Below are positions 38,703-47,587 of a stretch of 64,000 nt of DNA, one piece after another. Made by a program: the position numbers and the translations under genes. Position 1 is the first letter of the stretch, and each line of letters starts with the position of its first letter. Under the pieces are notes generated by a model. That model made no database searches. It was not told the origin of the DNA and saw only the letters and a program-made list of their open reading frames with translations. The stretch comes from Marinomonas sp. THO17 (GTDB lineage Bacteria > Pseudomonadota > Gammaproteobacteria > Pseudomonadales > Marinomonadaceae), in assembly GCF_040436405.1 (NCBI RefSeq), contig NZ_AP031575.1, forward strand, positions 1,182,501 to 1,246,500, written 5' to 3'.

Positions 38703-39327
38703 ACTCCTATTGTCCGTTATAGCCAGTTAAAAATTCATTTACGCCTATAAAAAAACCACTAACCACAATCCCACTATGGCGATTCTAATCATCAATCAGT
38801 AACACTATTCCCATTGATTAAGACTGCCCTAAATAACCAAGTTTGATAATCTATCCAATTGTGTGGTTTTTCTCAATGTACAAGATTATTTGAAAAGGCA
38901 TACAGGCCGCTGTTTTCGTTTACTCAATGCCCGGCAACAATATACCGAAATAAAAAAATCAATTGGGTATAACATCATTAAATAGGGTCATAAATAGGTG
39001 TTACCCTTTTTACAACGCGCGGATTTTGGATCAAAAAAAACCTGCCGCTTCCATCACTCTATTCCTTTTCATCCCGGCTCTCTTATCACACAAATTAAGA
39101 TGAAAAAATTACCGTCACACACATTGAATAACTTCTTCAAAAAGTGTTGTAACACATTGATAAAAATAACTTAACAGTAGAAATGTAACTGTCATTATAC
39201 ATTATGTAAAAAGCACAAAAGTAAACAAAACCACCACATAAGATTGCTGAAATATGTGTCACTATCTAATCTCAATGAAGGTGCTGGTACTTCGATGAAC
39301 GGCTCATTACTTTGAAAGGAGCGAAAT
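38703..39327. other. 625-base AT-rich intergenic region without recognised gene
   Basis: Low GC, many A/T runs, no clear long frame. A 24-codon frame at 39100-39174 (MKKLPSHTLNNFFKKCC start) has no ribosome-binding site. The last 30 bases carry a good GAAAGGAG site for the BLUF gene. The region probably holds divergent promoters for ygeA and the BLUF gene; I could not assign boxes with confidence. Confidence 0.6.
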
Positions 39328-39759
39328 ATGATTTCAATAACATACATCAGTAAAGCTGAGAAAGTGTTTTCGGATTCAGAACTTCAATTAATGTTAGAAG
39401 GCTTTATTGAGAAAAACCGATTGAATAATATTTCGGGGGTTCTTTTATATAATGGTGCAGGAACTTTTATTCAAATCATTGAAGGCGAAGAAGATTCGGT
39501 TCTAGCCATTTATGAAAAAATTAAAAAGGACAAAAGACATTCCAATATTGTTTGCCTAAGAAAAGTTAATATTGCTCAAAGAAGCTTTAAACAATGGCGA
39601 ATGGGATTCCGAAACCTGAAAAACAACAGTATTAAAAAAGACATTACCACCTCCTTCTTAGAGGATGAGAATTTAGAGCATTTTGTTTCAAATGATACGG
39701 ACTTTGCCCTAAAAATGTTGACCAACTTTAGAAATAAAGTACAAGAACTTGTTTTTTAA
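39328..39759 (+). CDS. BLUF-domain blue-light sensor
   Basis: 143 residues. The BLUF domain covers about residues 1-95: the FAD-sensing Tyr in SITYISKAE (about 6), Asn in NNISGVLLYN (about 33), Gln in TFIQIIEGE (about 49) and the switching Trp/Met in QWRMGF (about 91-92). All photocycle residues are therefore present. The remaining about 45 residues form a short helical tail with no enzyme domain, so it must signal by protein contact. The next gene, 27 bases downstream, is a chemoreceptor, which suggests a light-to-motility link. A strong ribosome-binding site (AAAGGAG) precedes the ATG. Confidence 0.92.
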   Translation: MISITYISKAEKVFSDSELQLMLEGFIEKNRLNNISGVLLYNGAGTFIQIIEGEEDSVLAIYEKIKKDKRHSNIVCLRKVNIAQRSFKQWRMGFRNLKNNSIKKDITTSFLEDENLEHFVSNDTDFALKMLTNFRNKVQELVF

Positions 39760-39786
39760 ACAAGCTCCAAGCCACAGGAGAAGTGT

Positions 39787-41481
39787 ATGTTATCTAATTT
39801 AAAAATTTCTCATAAGTTTATTCTTATGAGTGCCATTCAGATTTTACTAATCATTGTGCTTGGTTGGTTTTCAATTATTCAAATGAACAAAATTGGTAAT
39901 GAAATTAAAGAAATCGCTCACGATCATTTACCCCTTAACAATACCTTAACCTTAATCACTGAACATCAATTACAACAAGCCATTGCCTTTGAAAAAGTCG
40001 TTTCTCATGCCCTATTAGATAAAGTAGAAGGAAAAGGCCTTTCTGCTGAATCAGAATCCTTAATTAATAACCTAAACAAAAAAATCAAGCTCTTGCATGA
40101 TGAAATTCTTGATGCTGAAGCCACCATCGTTCGCTTAAAAGATGAAGTACATTCTGCGGAAGCGAAAGAAGAATACGAACATGTCCTAACGGAATACAAA
40201 CTGGTAGAAGAAGAATTTTTTGCAGTGGAAAATATGATACTGCTTTTCCTCGATCAAACCCTTAACGATGGCATAGAAAAAACCCTAGACACCATTGTCA
40301 ATATTGAAAAAGCCAATAAAAAATTAGACGATCATCTAGTTGCCGTATTAAATGAAGTACAAGAATTTTCTCTCAACTCTGCAAAAACCGCCTACCAAGA
40401 TGAGCAAAATGCCATTAAGGTGATTGCGCTTGTACTCTGTATCGCATTAGCCTTAGCCATTATTGTGCCCATCATTATTGGTCGTTCTGTGATTAAACCT
40501 CTCAAAAACCTCATCTTAAGCCTTGAAGATCTGGCTTCCGGTGAAGGAGACCTAACCAAGAGACTGTCGATTACCAGTAAAGATGAGTTAGGGCGCGTTT
40601 CCAGAAGGTTCGACACCTTTATTTGCAAATTACACAAAATAATCATTAATGTGGCGAAATCCACTTCCTCTTTAAATCAGAGTTCAGAATCCGCCATTGA
40701 AGTGGTGCAAAATACCTTGGACAATGTTGAGAATCAAAAACTGGAAACCGAATTAGTCGCCAGTTCTGTTGAACAAATGAGTATGGCCACGGCAGAAGTC
40801 GCGCAAAGCACCATGAACGCTTCAGAAATTGCCAACAAGGTGCGAGGTTTAGTATCAAAAGGAAAAACCGCCGCGTTAGAAAATCAACGCATTACCTCAA
40901 AACTGTCAGAAGACGTGCAACTTACTTCGGATAGCATTCGCGATCTGGTAAAAGAGACGGACAACATTGGTTCTGTCTTAGATACCATTCAAGGAATCGC
41001 GGAACAAACCAACTTATTGGCGTTAAATGCCGCCATAGAGGCAGCAAGAGCGGGCGAATCTGGTCGTGGTTTTGCCGTCGTTGCAGACGAAGTAAGATCC
41101 CTAGCACAACGCACTCAGACCTCAACTGTGGATATTCAAAACTTGGTCGAAAGTTTGCAAAATGGCGCCGAAATTGCCATGGAGAAAATGAACAAGGGCG
41201 TTAAGGCCACTGAGGAATGTTTACAAATTGGCAAGGAAACCGCTGAACACTTCGACAACGCCGTATTATCCGTGAACGAAATCGCAGATTTAAACACACA
41301 AATTGCCGCCGCTGCCGAAGAACAGTCTACCGTGGCAGCCCAAATTCAAAGTAATGTTGAAAACATAAAAAACATCTCTCAAGACACCACTCAAAATGCC
41401 AACAAGGTATCTGAAGCCAACGATAACATTGCGAAAAACGTGATTCATTTAAACTCGGATTTAAACCAGTTTAAAATCTAA
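39787..41481 (+). CDS. Methyl-accepting chemotaxis protein
   Basis: 564 residues. TM1 is about residues 12-31 and TM2 about 210-232, with a mainly helical periplasmic region between that I cannot name (TarH/four-helix-like). A HAMP domain (about 233-286) precedes the signalling domain with the conserved hairpin IAEQTNLLALNAAIEAARAG and ESGRGFAVVADEVRSLAQRT. It lacks a C-terminal NWETF-like pentapeptide. The ribosome-binding site is CAGGAG. With 27 bases to the BLUF gene the two are probably cotranscribed; a terminator follows at 41532-41566. Confidence 0.93.
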   Translation: MLSNLKISHKFILMSAIQILLIIVLGWFSIIQMNKIGNEIKEIAHDHLPLNNTLTLITEHQLQQAIAFEKVVSHALLDKVEGKGLSAESESLINNLNKKIKLLHDEILDAEATIVRLKDEVHSAEAKEEYEHVLTEYKLVEEEFFAVENMILLFLDQTLNDGIEKTLDTIVNIEKANKKLDDHLVAVLNEVQEFSLNSAKTAYQDEQNAIKVIALVLCIALALAIIVPIIIGRSVIKPLKNLILSLEDLASGEGDLTKRLSITSKDELGRVSRRFDTFICKLHKIIINVAKSTSSLNQSSESAIEVVQNTLDNVENQKLETELVASSVEQMSMATAEVAQSTMNASEIANKVRGLVSKGKTAALENQRITSKLSEDVQLTSDSIRDLVKETDNIGSVLDTIQGIAEQTNLLALNAAIEAARAGESGRGFAVVADEVRSLAQRTQTSTVDIQNLVESLQNGAEIAMEKMNKGVKATEECLQIGKETAEHFDNAVLSVNEIADLNTQIAAAAEEQSTVAAQIQSNVENIKNISQDTTQNANKVSEANDNIAKNVIHLNSDLNQFKI

Positions 41482-41531
41482 TGAGTCATATCTTCCAACA
41501 TAAATGAGGTATCGACCTTACCTCAATGAAC

Positions 41532-41566
41532 TGAGTAAAAAGGCCTTAAAAAAGCCTTTTTACTCA
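41532..41566 (+). terminator. Terminator after the chemoreceptor gene
   Basis: 13-bp stem TGAGTAAAAAGGC / GCCTTTTTACTCA with a 9-base loop. The T-run falls inside the 3' arm. Confidence 0.8.
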
Positions 41567-41573
41567 CCACTTT

Positions 41574-41803
41574 CATCAAAGAGAATTTCACTTTTCATGC
41601 TTTAAATAGCCTCTTTTCTAAACACTTAACCATCAAAGAGAATTTCACTTTTCATGCTTTAAATAGCCTCTTTTCTAAACACTTAACCATCAAAGAAAAT
41701 TTCACTTTTCATGCTTTACATAGCCTCTTTTCTAGAACACTTAACCATCAAAGATAATTTCACTTTTCATGCTTTACATAGCCTCTTTTCTAGATCACTT
41801 AAC
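41574..41803. repeat. Four tandem copies of a 57-58 bp repeat
   Basis: Units start CATCAAAG and end CACTTAAC: 41574-41630, 41631-41687 (57 bases each, nearly identical), 41688-41745 and 41746-41803 (58 bases each, more diverged). In the first two units AAAGAG near the start pairs with CTCTTT near the end, so each could form a hairpin; in units three and four AAAGAG has changed to AAAGAA and AAAGAT. The array has no coding frame. No spacers exist between units, so this is not a CRISPR array. Confidence 0.9.
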
Positions 41804-42072
41804 AGCTGATTCAACTCAGGGATTTCTTCACCTCAACTCACCGCTAAACCGAATCAATATGATGATGAAGCAAGTAGGTCTTAAGGCTAATTTTTCTTTC
41901 AGTTCACGTCTAGAAAATCTGAAAAGTGAAAAATCATATCCCAATTTCACCCAATTTTTTTTCTTTAAAGATCATATAAAATAAAAACAATCAATAAAAA
42001 TCAAAAGCTTGCATAAATTACTTATATTGAATATAAGGCCAACTCAAAAAAGACAAATTAAGAAAAAATTAA

Positions 42073-42124
42073 GCACAAAATGTGCATTTTTGATGTTGTT
42101 TTAAAATTTACCCTTGCTTATGAT
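42073..42124 (+). promoter_or_regulatory. Candidate porin promoter with upstream palindrome
   Basis: TTGTTT (42096-42101) and TATGAT (42119-42124) are separated by 17 bases, a good sigma-70 arrangement 60 bases before the porin ATG. The perfect palindrome GCACAAAATGTGC (42073-42085) lies 10 bases upstream of the -35 box and could bind a regulator. The rest of the 41804-42184 gap is AT-rich without other features. Confidence 0.5.
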
Positions 42125-42184
42125 CAATAGGGAAATTCATGAAATTTCCACATCCCAATAAAAAAAATAATAGGTTTTATCATT

Positions 42185-43150
42185 ATGAAAAAAAGCACTT
42201 TGTATACAGCCGTCTTCAGTAGTCTACTTTCTGCTGGCGTGGTGGCTTCTCCTTCATTTGATGCTAACTTTGAGATCAATACGGATATGATTGACAAAGA
42301 CATAGGTGATACCACCTATTTAGAATCCGGCCGAGTCGAATTCAGTACGCTAGGAAAGCATACTTCCGGTGATAACTTCGTTGAAGGAAAAGGCACCATC
42401 GAAATAAAAGTAAACGGAACCTCTACTGTCGCTGATGCCTATTTAAAAGTGGGCAATTCCAAATGGGACATCCAGCTGGGCCGTTTTGAAGCCATCAATC
42501 TTTTCCCCAAAGGTAAAGACGTTATCGTCGAAAATGCCGGCGGTGTCACTGTCTATGAAGCGAATAAAGCCCGAGGTCGCACTAGCGATAATGGCGGTCA
42601 AATCGCTCTGCATTTCAACCCAAGCGATTCGGTTCACTTCGAATTGGGCACCATCTATGGCGCAGGTGACTCAGATAATGACACTGGCGACAACACCACC
42701 AGCATTGCTGGCATACGTCCAATTGTCCAATTCAAAGCAGGCTCCGCGACCATTACAGCCGGTTACGAAAGTTTGGACTACGACCTGACCAGTGGCAGTG
42801 CTGTCAGTCAGTCTGGATTCTCTTTGGGGGCTAATTTTGATGTCTCTGGGGCGAATATCAATATCGCCGTTACGCAAATGGAAGACGACGAAACTGATGA
42901 AGAAGTCAGCTCGGTTGTTGCCAATATGACGTACAACAATTTTGGCTTAGGCGTAATCTCTTCTTCGGTTGATGATGCCAGTACAGATCCGTCCGTCACC
43001 ACAATATATACTGCTTACACCCTTCCGGTGTTTGACATAGACAATGCCTCTATGACATTGGCTGCTTCCTATTCAACCGCAGATGATGTTGCGGCTGATG
43101 TAAACGATACGGTTATGGCAACCCGAGTTCGTTTCAATTATACCTTCTAG
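42185..43150 (+). CDS. Outer-membrane porin (carbohydrate-porin-like)
   Basis: 321 residues. A signal peptide (MKKSTLYTAVFSSLLSAGVVAS) is followed by SFDANFEINTDMI and a series of alternating amphipathic strands, with the typical C-terminal aromatic end VRFNYTF. DAYLKVGNSKWDIQLGRFEAINLFPKG resembles strands of raffinose/sugar-type porins. The loops are rich in Asp, Thr and Gly. The exact substrate is unknown. Confidence 0.78.
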   Translation: MKKSTLYTAVFSSLLSAGVVASPSFDANFEINTDMIDKDIGDTTYLESGRVEFSTLGKHTSGDNFVEGKGTIEIKVNGTSTVADAYLKVGNSKWDIQLGRFEAINLFPKGKDVIVENAGGVTVYEANKARGRTSDNGGQIALHFNPSDSVHFELGTIYGAGDSDNDTGDNTTSIAGIRPIVQFKAGSATITAGYESLDYDLTSGSAVSQSGFSLGANFDVSGANINIAVTQMEDDETDEEVSSVVANMTYNNFGLGVISSSVDDASTDPSVTTIYTAYTLPVFDIDNASMTLAASYSTADDVAADVNDTVMATRVRFNYTF

Positions 43151-43162
43151 CAATAGAAACCT

Positions 43163-43207
43163 AAGAACAACGCCCTTTATCATCCCCTTTTAAAGTGCGT
43201 TGTTCTT
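43163..43207. terminator. Bidirectional terminator between porin and nadE
   Basis: 11-bp stem AAGAACAACGC / GCGTTGTTCTT with an inner CTTT...AAAG stem. It separates the convergent porin and nadE genes. Confidence 0.7.
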
Positions 43208-43266
43208 TCCCTCGCGATAGGCTTTTACAACTGAGCAAGTAAAGTCTTTTATTTCTCGCCAATAGG

Positions 43267-44904
43267 TTACTCGCCAATATGCCAACCGTTGGTAATAGGG
43301 TAACGACGATCACGACCAAAACCTCGCGCGGTGACACGCACCCCAGTCGGCGCTTGGCGACGCTTGTATTCATTCACATCCACCAAACGCAACACACGAT
43401 ACACGGTATCACGGTCAAATTTCTGCGTGGCCAAGATGGCTTCCGCACTCATATCTTGTTCAATGTAGCTATGTAGAATCTGATCCAAAATGTCGTAGCT
43501 GGGTAGTGAATCTTCGTCTTTCTGATCGGGTGCGAGTTCAGCAGAGGGCGGACGTGTAATCACCCGTTCCGGTATCACATATCCCAAGCTATTACGATAA
43601 CGACACAGCTTAAACACCAAGGTTTTAAAAACATCTTTTAAGACCGAATAGCCCCCCACCATATCGCCATACAAGGTCGCATAGCCCACCGCCATTTCAC
43701 TCTTGTTCCCTGTGGTCAGCACCATATAACCTTTCTTATTAGAAATCGCCATCAGGGTGACACCGCGGGTACGCGCTTGCAGGTTTTCTTCTGTGGTATC
43801 TTTGCCATAGCCTTCAAATTCTGGCGCCAACACCTGATTAAAAGCGGAAACCATGGATTCGATCGGCAGAACACTGTATTTGACTCCCAACAAGTTGGCT
43901 TCTTCTTCGGCGTCTTCAAGACTGATAGACGAAGTGTAGGTGTATGGCATCATGACAGCTTGCACACGATCTGCACCAATGGCGTCCACAGCAACGGCTA
44001 GGGATAAAGCAGAATCAATACCACCACTTAATCCCAACACAATGCCTTTAAAACGATTCTTCTCTATATAATCACGCAGCCCAAGTACCATCGCCTGATA
44101 AACGCTGGCTTCCACATCCAATAGCGGGGCAATGGCACCAGCAACGGGAGACACCTTATGAGCCTGGCTGTCATCCACAATGAAATCAGCACAATATAAG
44201 CCGGCTTCAAACCAAGGTGCCTGAAGCACTTTTTCTCCTTTGGCATTGACCACAAAGGAGCCACCTTCATAAACCAATTCATCCTGAGCGCCCATGTAAT
44301 TCACATACATAATAGGTAAGCTGGTTTCCGTGGCACGCTTATGCAATAAGGTTTCACGCTCGCCCATTTTTTCGATGTGGTAAGGCGAGGCATTCAAGTT
44401 CAAAATCAACTCCGCACCAGCGGCTTTGGCTTGTGCAATGGGTTCTGGATGCCAAATGTCTTCACAGATGCTTAACCCCACCTGAACCCCTTTGATGTTC
44501 ACAATCCCTGGGTTTTGACCTTCACTGAAGTAACGTTTGTCATCAAATACTAAGAAGTTCGGTAGTTTCTGCTTAGCGTACTCTACCAACAATTTGCCCT
44601 GATAAATGACTCCGGCGCAGTTGCATAACTCACCATCAATACGACGTGGGTAACCAATGACCAAATAGATGTCTTTCACTTGCTGAAGAATCGTATCTAA
44701 CGCCGCTTCAATACGAGTTTCCAAGCTAGGACGAAGCAATAAATCCTCTGGCGGATAGCCAGTCAAGGTCAATTCGGGAAAAACCACCACATCTGCTTTT
44801 TCCTCATCACGAGCTTGTATTGCCGTGGCGATAACGGATTGGGTGTTTTTGGTGATATCGCCGACCAACATATCCAGTTGGGCCATTGCAATTCTTAATG
44901 TCAT
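43267..44904 (-). CDS. nadE: Glutamine-dependent NAD+ synthetase
   Basis: 545 residues. The N-terminal nitrilase-type glutaminase has Glu in VVFPELTLTGYPPED, Lys in AKQKLPNFLVFDD and Cys in GLSICEDIWHPEP. The C-terminal ATP-pyrophosphatase domain has the P-loop LGLSGGIDSALSLA (about residue 287) and STGNKSE-like TTGNKSEMAVGY. It makes NAD from deamido-NAD, Gln and ATP. Full length, single gene, divergent from the PP0621-like gene. Confidence 0.97.
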   Translation of the reverse strand: MTLRIAMAQLDMLVGDITKNTQSVIATAIQARDEEKADVVVFPELTLTGYPPEDLLLRPSLETRIEAALDTILQQVKDIYLVIGYPRRIDGELCNCAGVIYQGKLLVEYAKQKLPNFLVFDDKRYFSEGQNPGIVNIKGVQVGLSICEDIWHPEPIAQAKAAGAELILNLNASPYHIEKMGERETLLHKRATETSLPIMYVNYMGAQDELVYEGGSFVVNAKGEKVLQAPWFEAGLYCADFIVDDSQAHKVSPVAGAIAPLLDVEASVYQAMVLGLRDYIEKNRFKGIVLGLSGGIDSALSLAVAVDAIGADRVQAVMMPYTYTSSISLEDAEEEANLLGVKYSVLPIESMVSAFNQVLAPEFEGYGKDTTEENLQARTRGVTLMAISNKKGYMVLTTGNKSEMAVGYATLYGDMVGGYSVLKDVFKTLVFKLCRYRNSLGYVIPERVITRPPSAELAPDQKDEDSLPSYDILDQILHSYIEQDMSAEAILATQKFDRDTVYRVLRLVDVNEYKRRQAPTGVRVTARGFGRDRRYPITNGWHIGE

Positions 44905-44977
44905 ACCGTTGCTATCTCATCAACTCTGTTAGAATATGCCGTATATTGTCTGGAATTAGCTAACTTAGGTAAAGTGT

Positions 44978-45238
44978 ATGATCGTACGTTTAATCGTTTT
45001 TATCACGATTTTCTTCATTGGTTGGTGGTTATATCGCCAATTTGTTGTTTTTAAAGGTCAGAAGACCACATCCAATACTAAAAAGACCAAACAAAAAGGC
45101 ACTCAAGCTGAACAAGAAAACATGGTGCGTTGCTTGCAATGCAAAACCTATGTACCACTTTCTCATGCCATTCACGATGAACAAGCACGTCCATTTTGTA
45201 GCGCCGAGCATTTAAAAGAGTTCAATCAGACGAACTGA
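44978..45238 (+). CDS. PP0621-family small protein
   Basis: 86 residues. One N-terminal membrane segment (LIVFITIFFIGWWLY) is followed by a basic linker and a zinc-finger-like end: MVRCLQCKTYVPLSHAI and ARPFCSAEHLKEF (three Cys plus His). This matches the small PP0621 family of pseudomonads and relatives, function unknown. Its 3' end overlaps the convergent pseudopilin-like gene by 17 bases. Confidence 0.85.
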   Translation: MIVRLIVFITIFFIGWWLYRQFVVFKGQKTTSNTKKTKQKGTQAEQENMVRCLQCKTYVPLSHAIHDEQARPFCSAEHLKEFNQTN

Positions 45239-45659
45239 CCCAAGCCTGACTGTGTAAACGCCTTTCGTGCCACCACCAACAATAATACTCTTGTCGATTG
45301 ATGGTTGCGCAAAGCCGATGATAAATGCCTTTATCGGCGCTTTGATAAGAGTGCCATTGGTAAGTGATGACTTGACCACCTTGCTCATACTGAATTGGTG
45401 TGCCTTGCCATTGCGTATCAGCTAAGGCACAAAACCCCTGACACAAAGAGGGCTCGGCTTGACTAAATTGAACCTGACTCACTTTGGCCTGCATAAAACG
45501 CCGCCAAATGGAGTCGGGACTGGCCTGCGCCTGCAGTTCACCGCGCCATTGATAGTCTGACAACAGTTGCGTTTGTGCCGCTGCTGATAAGCCTGCGATA
45601 ATCAGTAACAAAGTCAAAATAGGCACACCTAACCATCCGGCTTGCAATCTGGTTGTCAT
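45222..45659 (-). CDS. Minor pseudopilin-like protein (YgdB/PilX-type)
   Basis: 145 residues. The N-terminus RLQAGWLGVPILTLLLIIAGLSAAAQ has a Gly before a hydrophobic helix, but lacks the usual Glu at +5, as in some PilX/YgdB proteins. Soluble part has four Cys (SLCQGFCAL and later RLCA, EYYCWWW). It is last in a tightly packed four-gene operon (46904-47413, 46554-46907, 45661-46554, this gene), similar to E. coli ppdA-ppdB-ygdB-ppdC. Role would be priming type IV pili or a pseudopilus. Confidence 0.65.
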   Translation of the reverse strand: MTTRLQAGWLGVPILTLLLIIAGLSAAAQTQLLSDYQWRGELQAQASPDSIWRRFMQAKVSQVQFSQAEPSLCQGFCALADTQWQGTPIQYEQGGQVITYQWHSYQSADKGIYHRLCATINRQEYYCWWWHERRLHSQAWVSSSD

Positions 45660-45660
45660 A

Positions 45661-46554
45661 TCAAAACCCTTGCAAATCGATAATCTGATTGGTCACTTGC
45701 TGACATGGCGGACGATATTGCCAAGTCTGTCCACGCATGGAGACATATTCTTGCGGTGCGCTGTCTTCTGCTTGCCATTGACAGTCTTCAACACGATATT
45801 GGTATTCCACCCACAATGCTCGCACGGATGCCATAGAATACTCGCCATATTCGGTATTCAGACTGTCCACCAAGCTATCTTGTTGCGTGTCGAGCAAGGG
45901 AAAAATGGACAAACGCTCAATGCCACTCCACAACTCTAAGGCACTACCGGTTTCCGCTGGCGTGCGCCACAAAGCGGTGTTACCCGCTTTGCCTTCGGCC
46001 AAATACCAATAAAACCTATCTTGACTGGCAATCACGCCGGACTCACCGAGTAATTGATTATCGGCAAAGCTCAAGCTTGCTTGATCTCCGGACACAGAGA
46101 CCACTTGCCCCTTGGTAATGCCTTCACAACTGGCAAACTCTATCGCATCCCCTGCTTTCCAGTGACAATCCACAGCTATCTTGATGGGATTATTGGTCAC
46201 TTTTGTGGACACTCGACACAAGCCCACATCCGTCGCCAATAAGCCATCACTCCCTGCCGCTAAATTTTTATTGGCCAATCTTTGAGGTGGATGTTGCGCC
46301 TGGGTAATGGTTAGCAAAGCCTCTGTGCTGGGAACACAATGGGCCGGTTTTAAACGTGACCATTGTGAACGCAAATGCGCATCGATGGCCGACTTGAGTG
46401 CCAAGCTTTGTTGATAGGCTTGACGCTGTATATGACCTAATCGCATGTCTCGAAGACTGTTCAAAATCAACGGCAACATGAGACTTAAGAGCAAGCAAGC
46501 CACCAACAATTCAAGCATAATCCCAGCCGCTTGACGCCGTTTTGCTAAGGGCAT
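45661..46554 (-). CDS. Minor pseudopilin, PilW/PpdB-like
   Basis: 297 residues from the ATG at 46554 (AAGGAG 8 bases upstream), which overlaps the stop codon of the preceding gene. A prepilin leader KRRQAAG is followed by IMLELLVACLLLSLMLPLIL (Glu at +4/+5). The long soluble part contains several Cys and no named domain. PilW-like subunits prime pilus assembly. It follows the gene at 46554-46907 by overlap. Confidence 0.78.
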   Translation of the reverse strand: MPLAKRRQAAGIMLELLVACLLLSLMLPLILNSLRDMRLGHIQRQAYQQSLALKSAIDAHLRSQWSRLKPAHCVPSTEALLTITQAQHPPQRLANKNLAAGSDGLLATDVGLCRVSTKVTNNPIKIAVDCHWKAGDAIEFASCEGITKGQVVSVSGDQASLSFADNQLLGESGVIASQDRFYWYLAEGKAGNTALWRTPAETGSALELWSGIERLSIFPLLDTQQDSLVDSLNTEYGEYSMASVRALWVEYQYRVEDCQWQAEDSAPQEYVSMRGQTWQYRPPCQQVTNQIIDLQGF

Positions 46555-46907
46555 CACTCTGTCTCCTTTACAGGCGCCACTCCCCTTTGCAAACTGGCTT
46601 TAAACCAAGCTCGCATGTTCTGTTCACGGCACTCTAAACATTTGGGGTAATCCTGTTGTTTAGCAGACAATATGCTTTCCATTAAGGAGACATAATCTTC
46701 CCCCGTGAGTTGTTGCATAATCTGTGCTTTTTGCACATTTTCCCACTGCGCTCGCTGTGCCTTTGACAAATTCAAGTTTGACCAGCTGTGTTGGGTTTGT
46801 TGCATCATTAGCCAACTCACCAAAGCAATCACCAATAAGCACAAGGTCAGTTCCAATAGAATCCAACCCGCTTGCTTGTTGAAGTATTCTCCTTTGCAAG
46901 GACTCAT
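46554..46907 (-). CDS. Minor pseudopilin with type IV prepilin N-terminus
   Basis: 117 residues from ATG 46907 (overlaps the stop of the upstream gene, TTATGAG). The prepilin signal is FNKQAG with helix WILLELTLCLLVIALVSWLM (Glu at +5). The rest is a short soluble domain with Cys in KCLEC. The longer frame upstream overlaps the FimT-like gene and is not needed. Confidence 0.75.
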   Translation of the reverse strand: MSPCKGEYFNKQAGWILLELTLCLLVIALVSWLMMQQTQHSWSNLNLSKAQRAQWENVQKAQIMQQLTGEDYVSLMESILSAKQQDYPKCLECREQNMRAWFKASLQRGVAPVKETE

Positions 46908-47413
46908 AAGCAATCTCCCTCTGAGCGGCGAGATTTCAAATGACTCAGATAAAAACGACCACTCTGATTCAGCACCACATCCATTTGCCACTTGCCCAGA
47001 CAAAACACAAAGGTGCCATTTTGATAACCTGATAGGCCATTAGCTTGATATTCAATTTGCTTCTTCTGTGCTGGAAAGCCTCGCCAATGTAGACTTAAGG
47101 CTTCAATAAACACCTCGTTGAGCACGTCATAATCCGTATTATTATGTGTTTGATACAAACGAAAACCGCGTGACCACTCTCCAGAACAAGCCATACCACC
47201 ACACACAAAACTGCTGTGGCCGCTGACCACCGCCAGCTCACGAGCTCGAGTCAAAGCCGACGCCAAACGCGCGACTTGTGCTTTTAAATTCTGCTGATCT
47301 TGTTGCTGCTGATTAAGGAAGAGAATATTGGACATGCCAAAGTGCGCGAGCAGACTGAAAATGGCCATAACGCACAATAGCTCAAATAAGGTAAAGCCCC
47401 ATTGCTGATTCAT
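46904..47413 (-). CDS. GspH/FimT-type minor pseudopilin
   Basis: 169 residues. The class III signal MNQQWG is followed by FTLFELLCVMAIFSLLAHFG (Glu at +5), the textbook N-methylation motif. The soluble part has the GspH/FimT look (ARLASALTRARELAVVSGHS, CGGMACSGEW). It is first in the operon, with a ribosome-binding site (GGAGG) upstream of the ATG. Confidence 0.88.
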   Translation of the reverse strand: MNQQWGFTLFELLCVMAIFSLLAHFGMSNILFLNQQQQDQQNLKAQVARLASALTRARELAVVSGHSSFVCGGMACSGEWSRGFRLYQTHNNTDYDVLNEVFIEALSLHWRGFPAQKKQIEYQANGLSGYQNGTFVFCLGKWQMDVVLNQSGRFYLSHLKSRRSEGDCL

Positions 47414-47545
47414 AGAACACCTCCTTGTTCTATCCGATCATTCATGCTTCCACCAAGCTTTATCGTACCAACTTTGCCAGCCCAACTTTTCACAACAAAG
47501 CTTTTAGACAGGTCACCCCTTGTCGGCGTGACAAACTTACTTGGT

Positions 47546-47568
47546 GCTAAGAGCTTCCTGCTCTTAGC
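47546..47568 (-). terminator. Hairpin after alpha/beta hydrolase gene
   Basis: Perfect 9-bp stem GCTAAGAGC / GCTCTTAGC with loop TTCCT, 20 bases past the minus-strand gene ending at 47588. The following bases lack a T-run, so the terminator role is only probable. Confidence 0.5.
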
Positions 47569-47587
47569 AATCTATCCTAACGCAAGC

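Noticed and set aside
39100..39174. 24-codon frame starting MKKLPSHTLNN in the AT-rich gap
   Set aside because: No ribosome-binding site, no family resemblance, and the surrounding DNA is AT-rich enough for chance frames.
41574..41803. CRISPR array
   Set aside because: The units are contiguous without spacers, are too long for typical CRISPR repeats and have no cas genes nearby.
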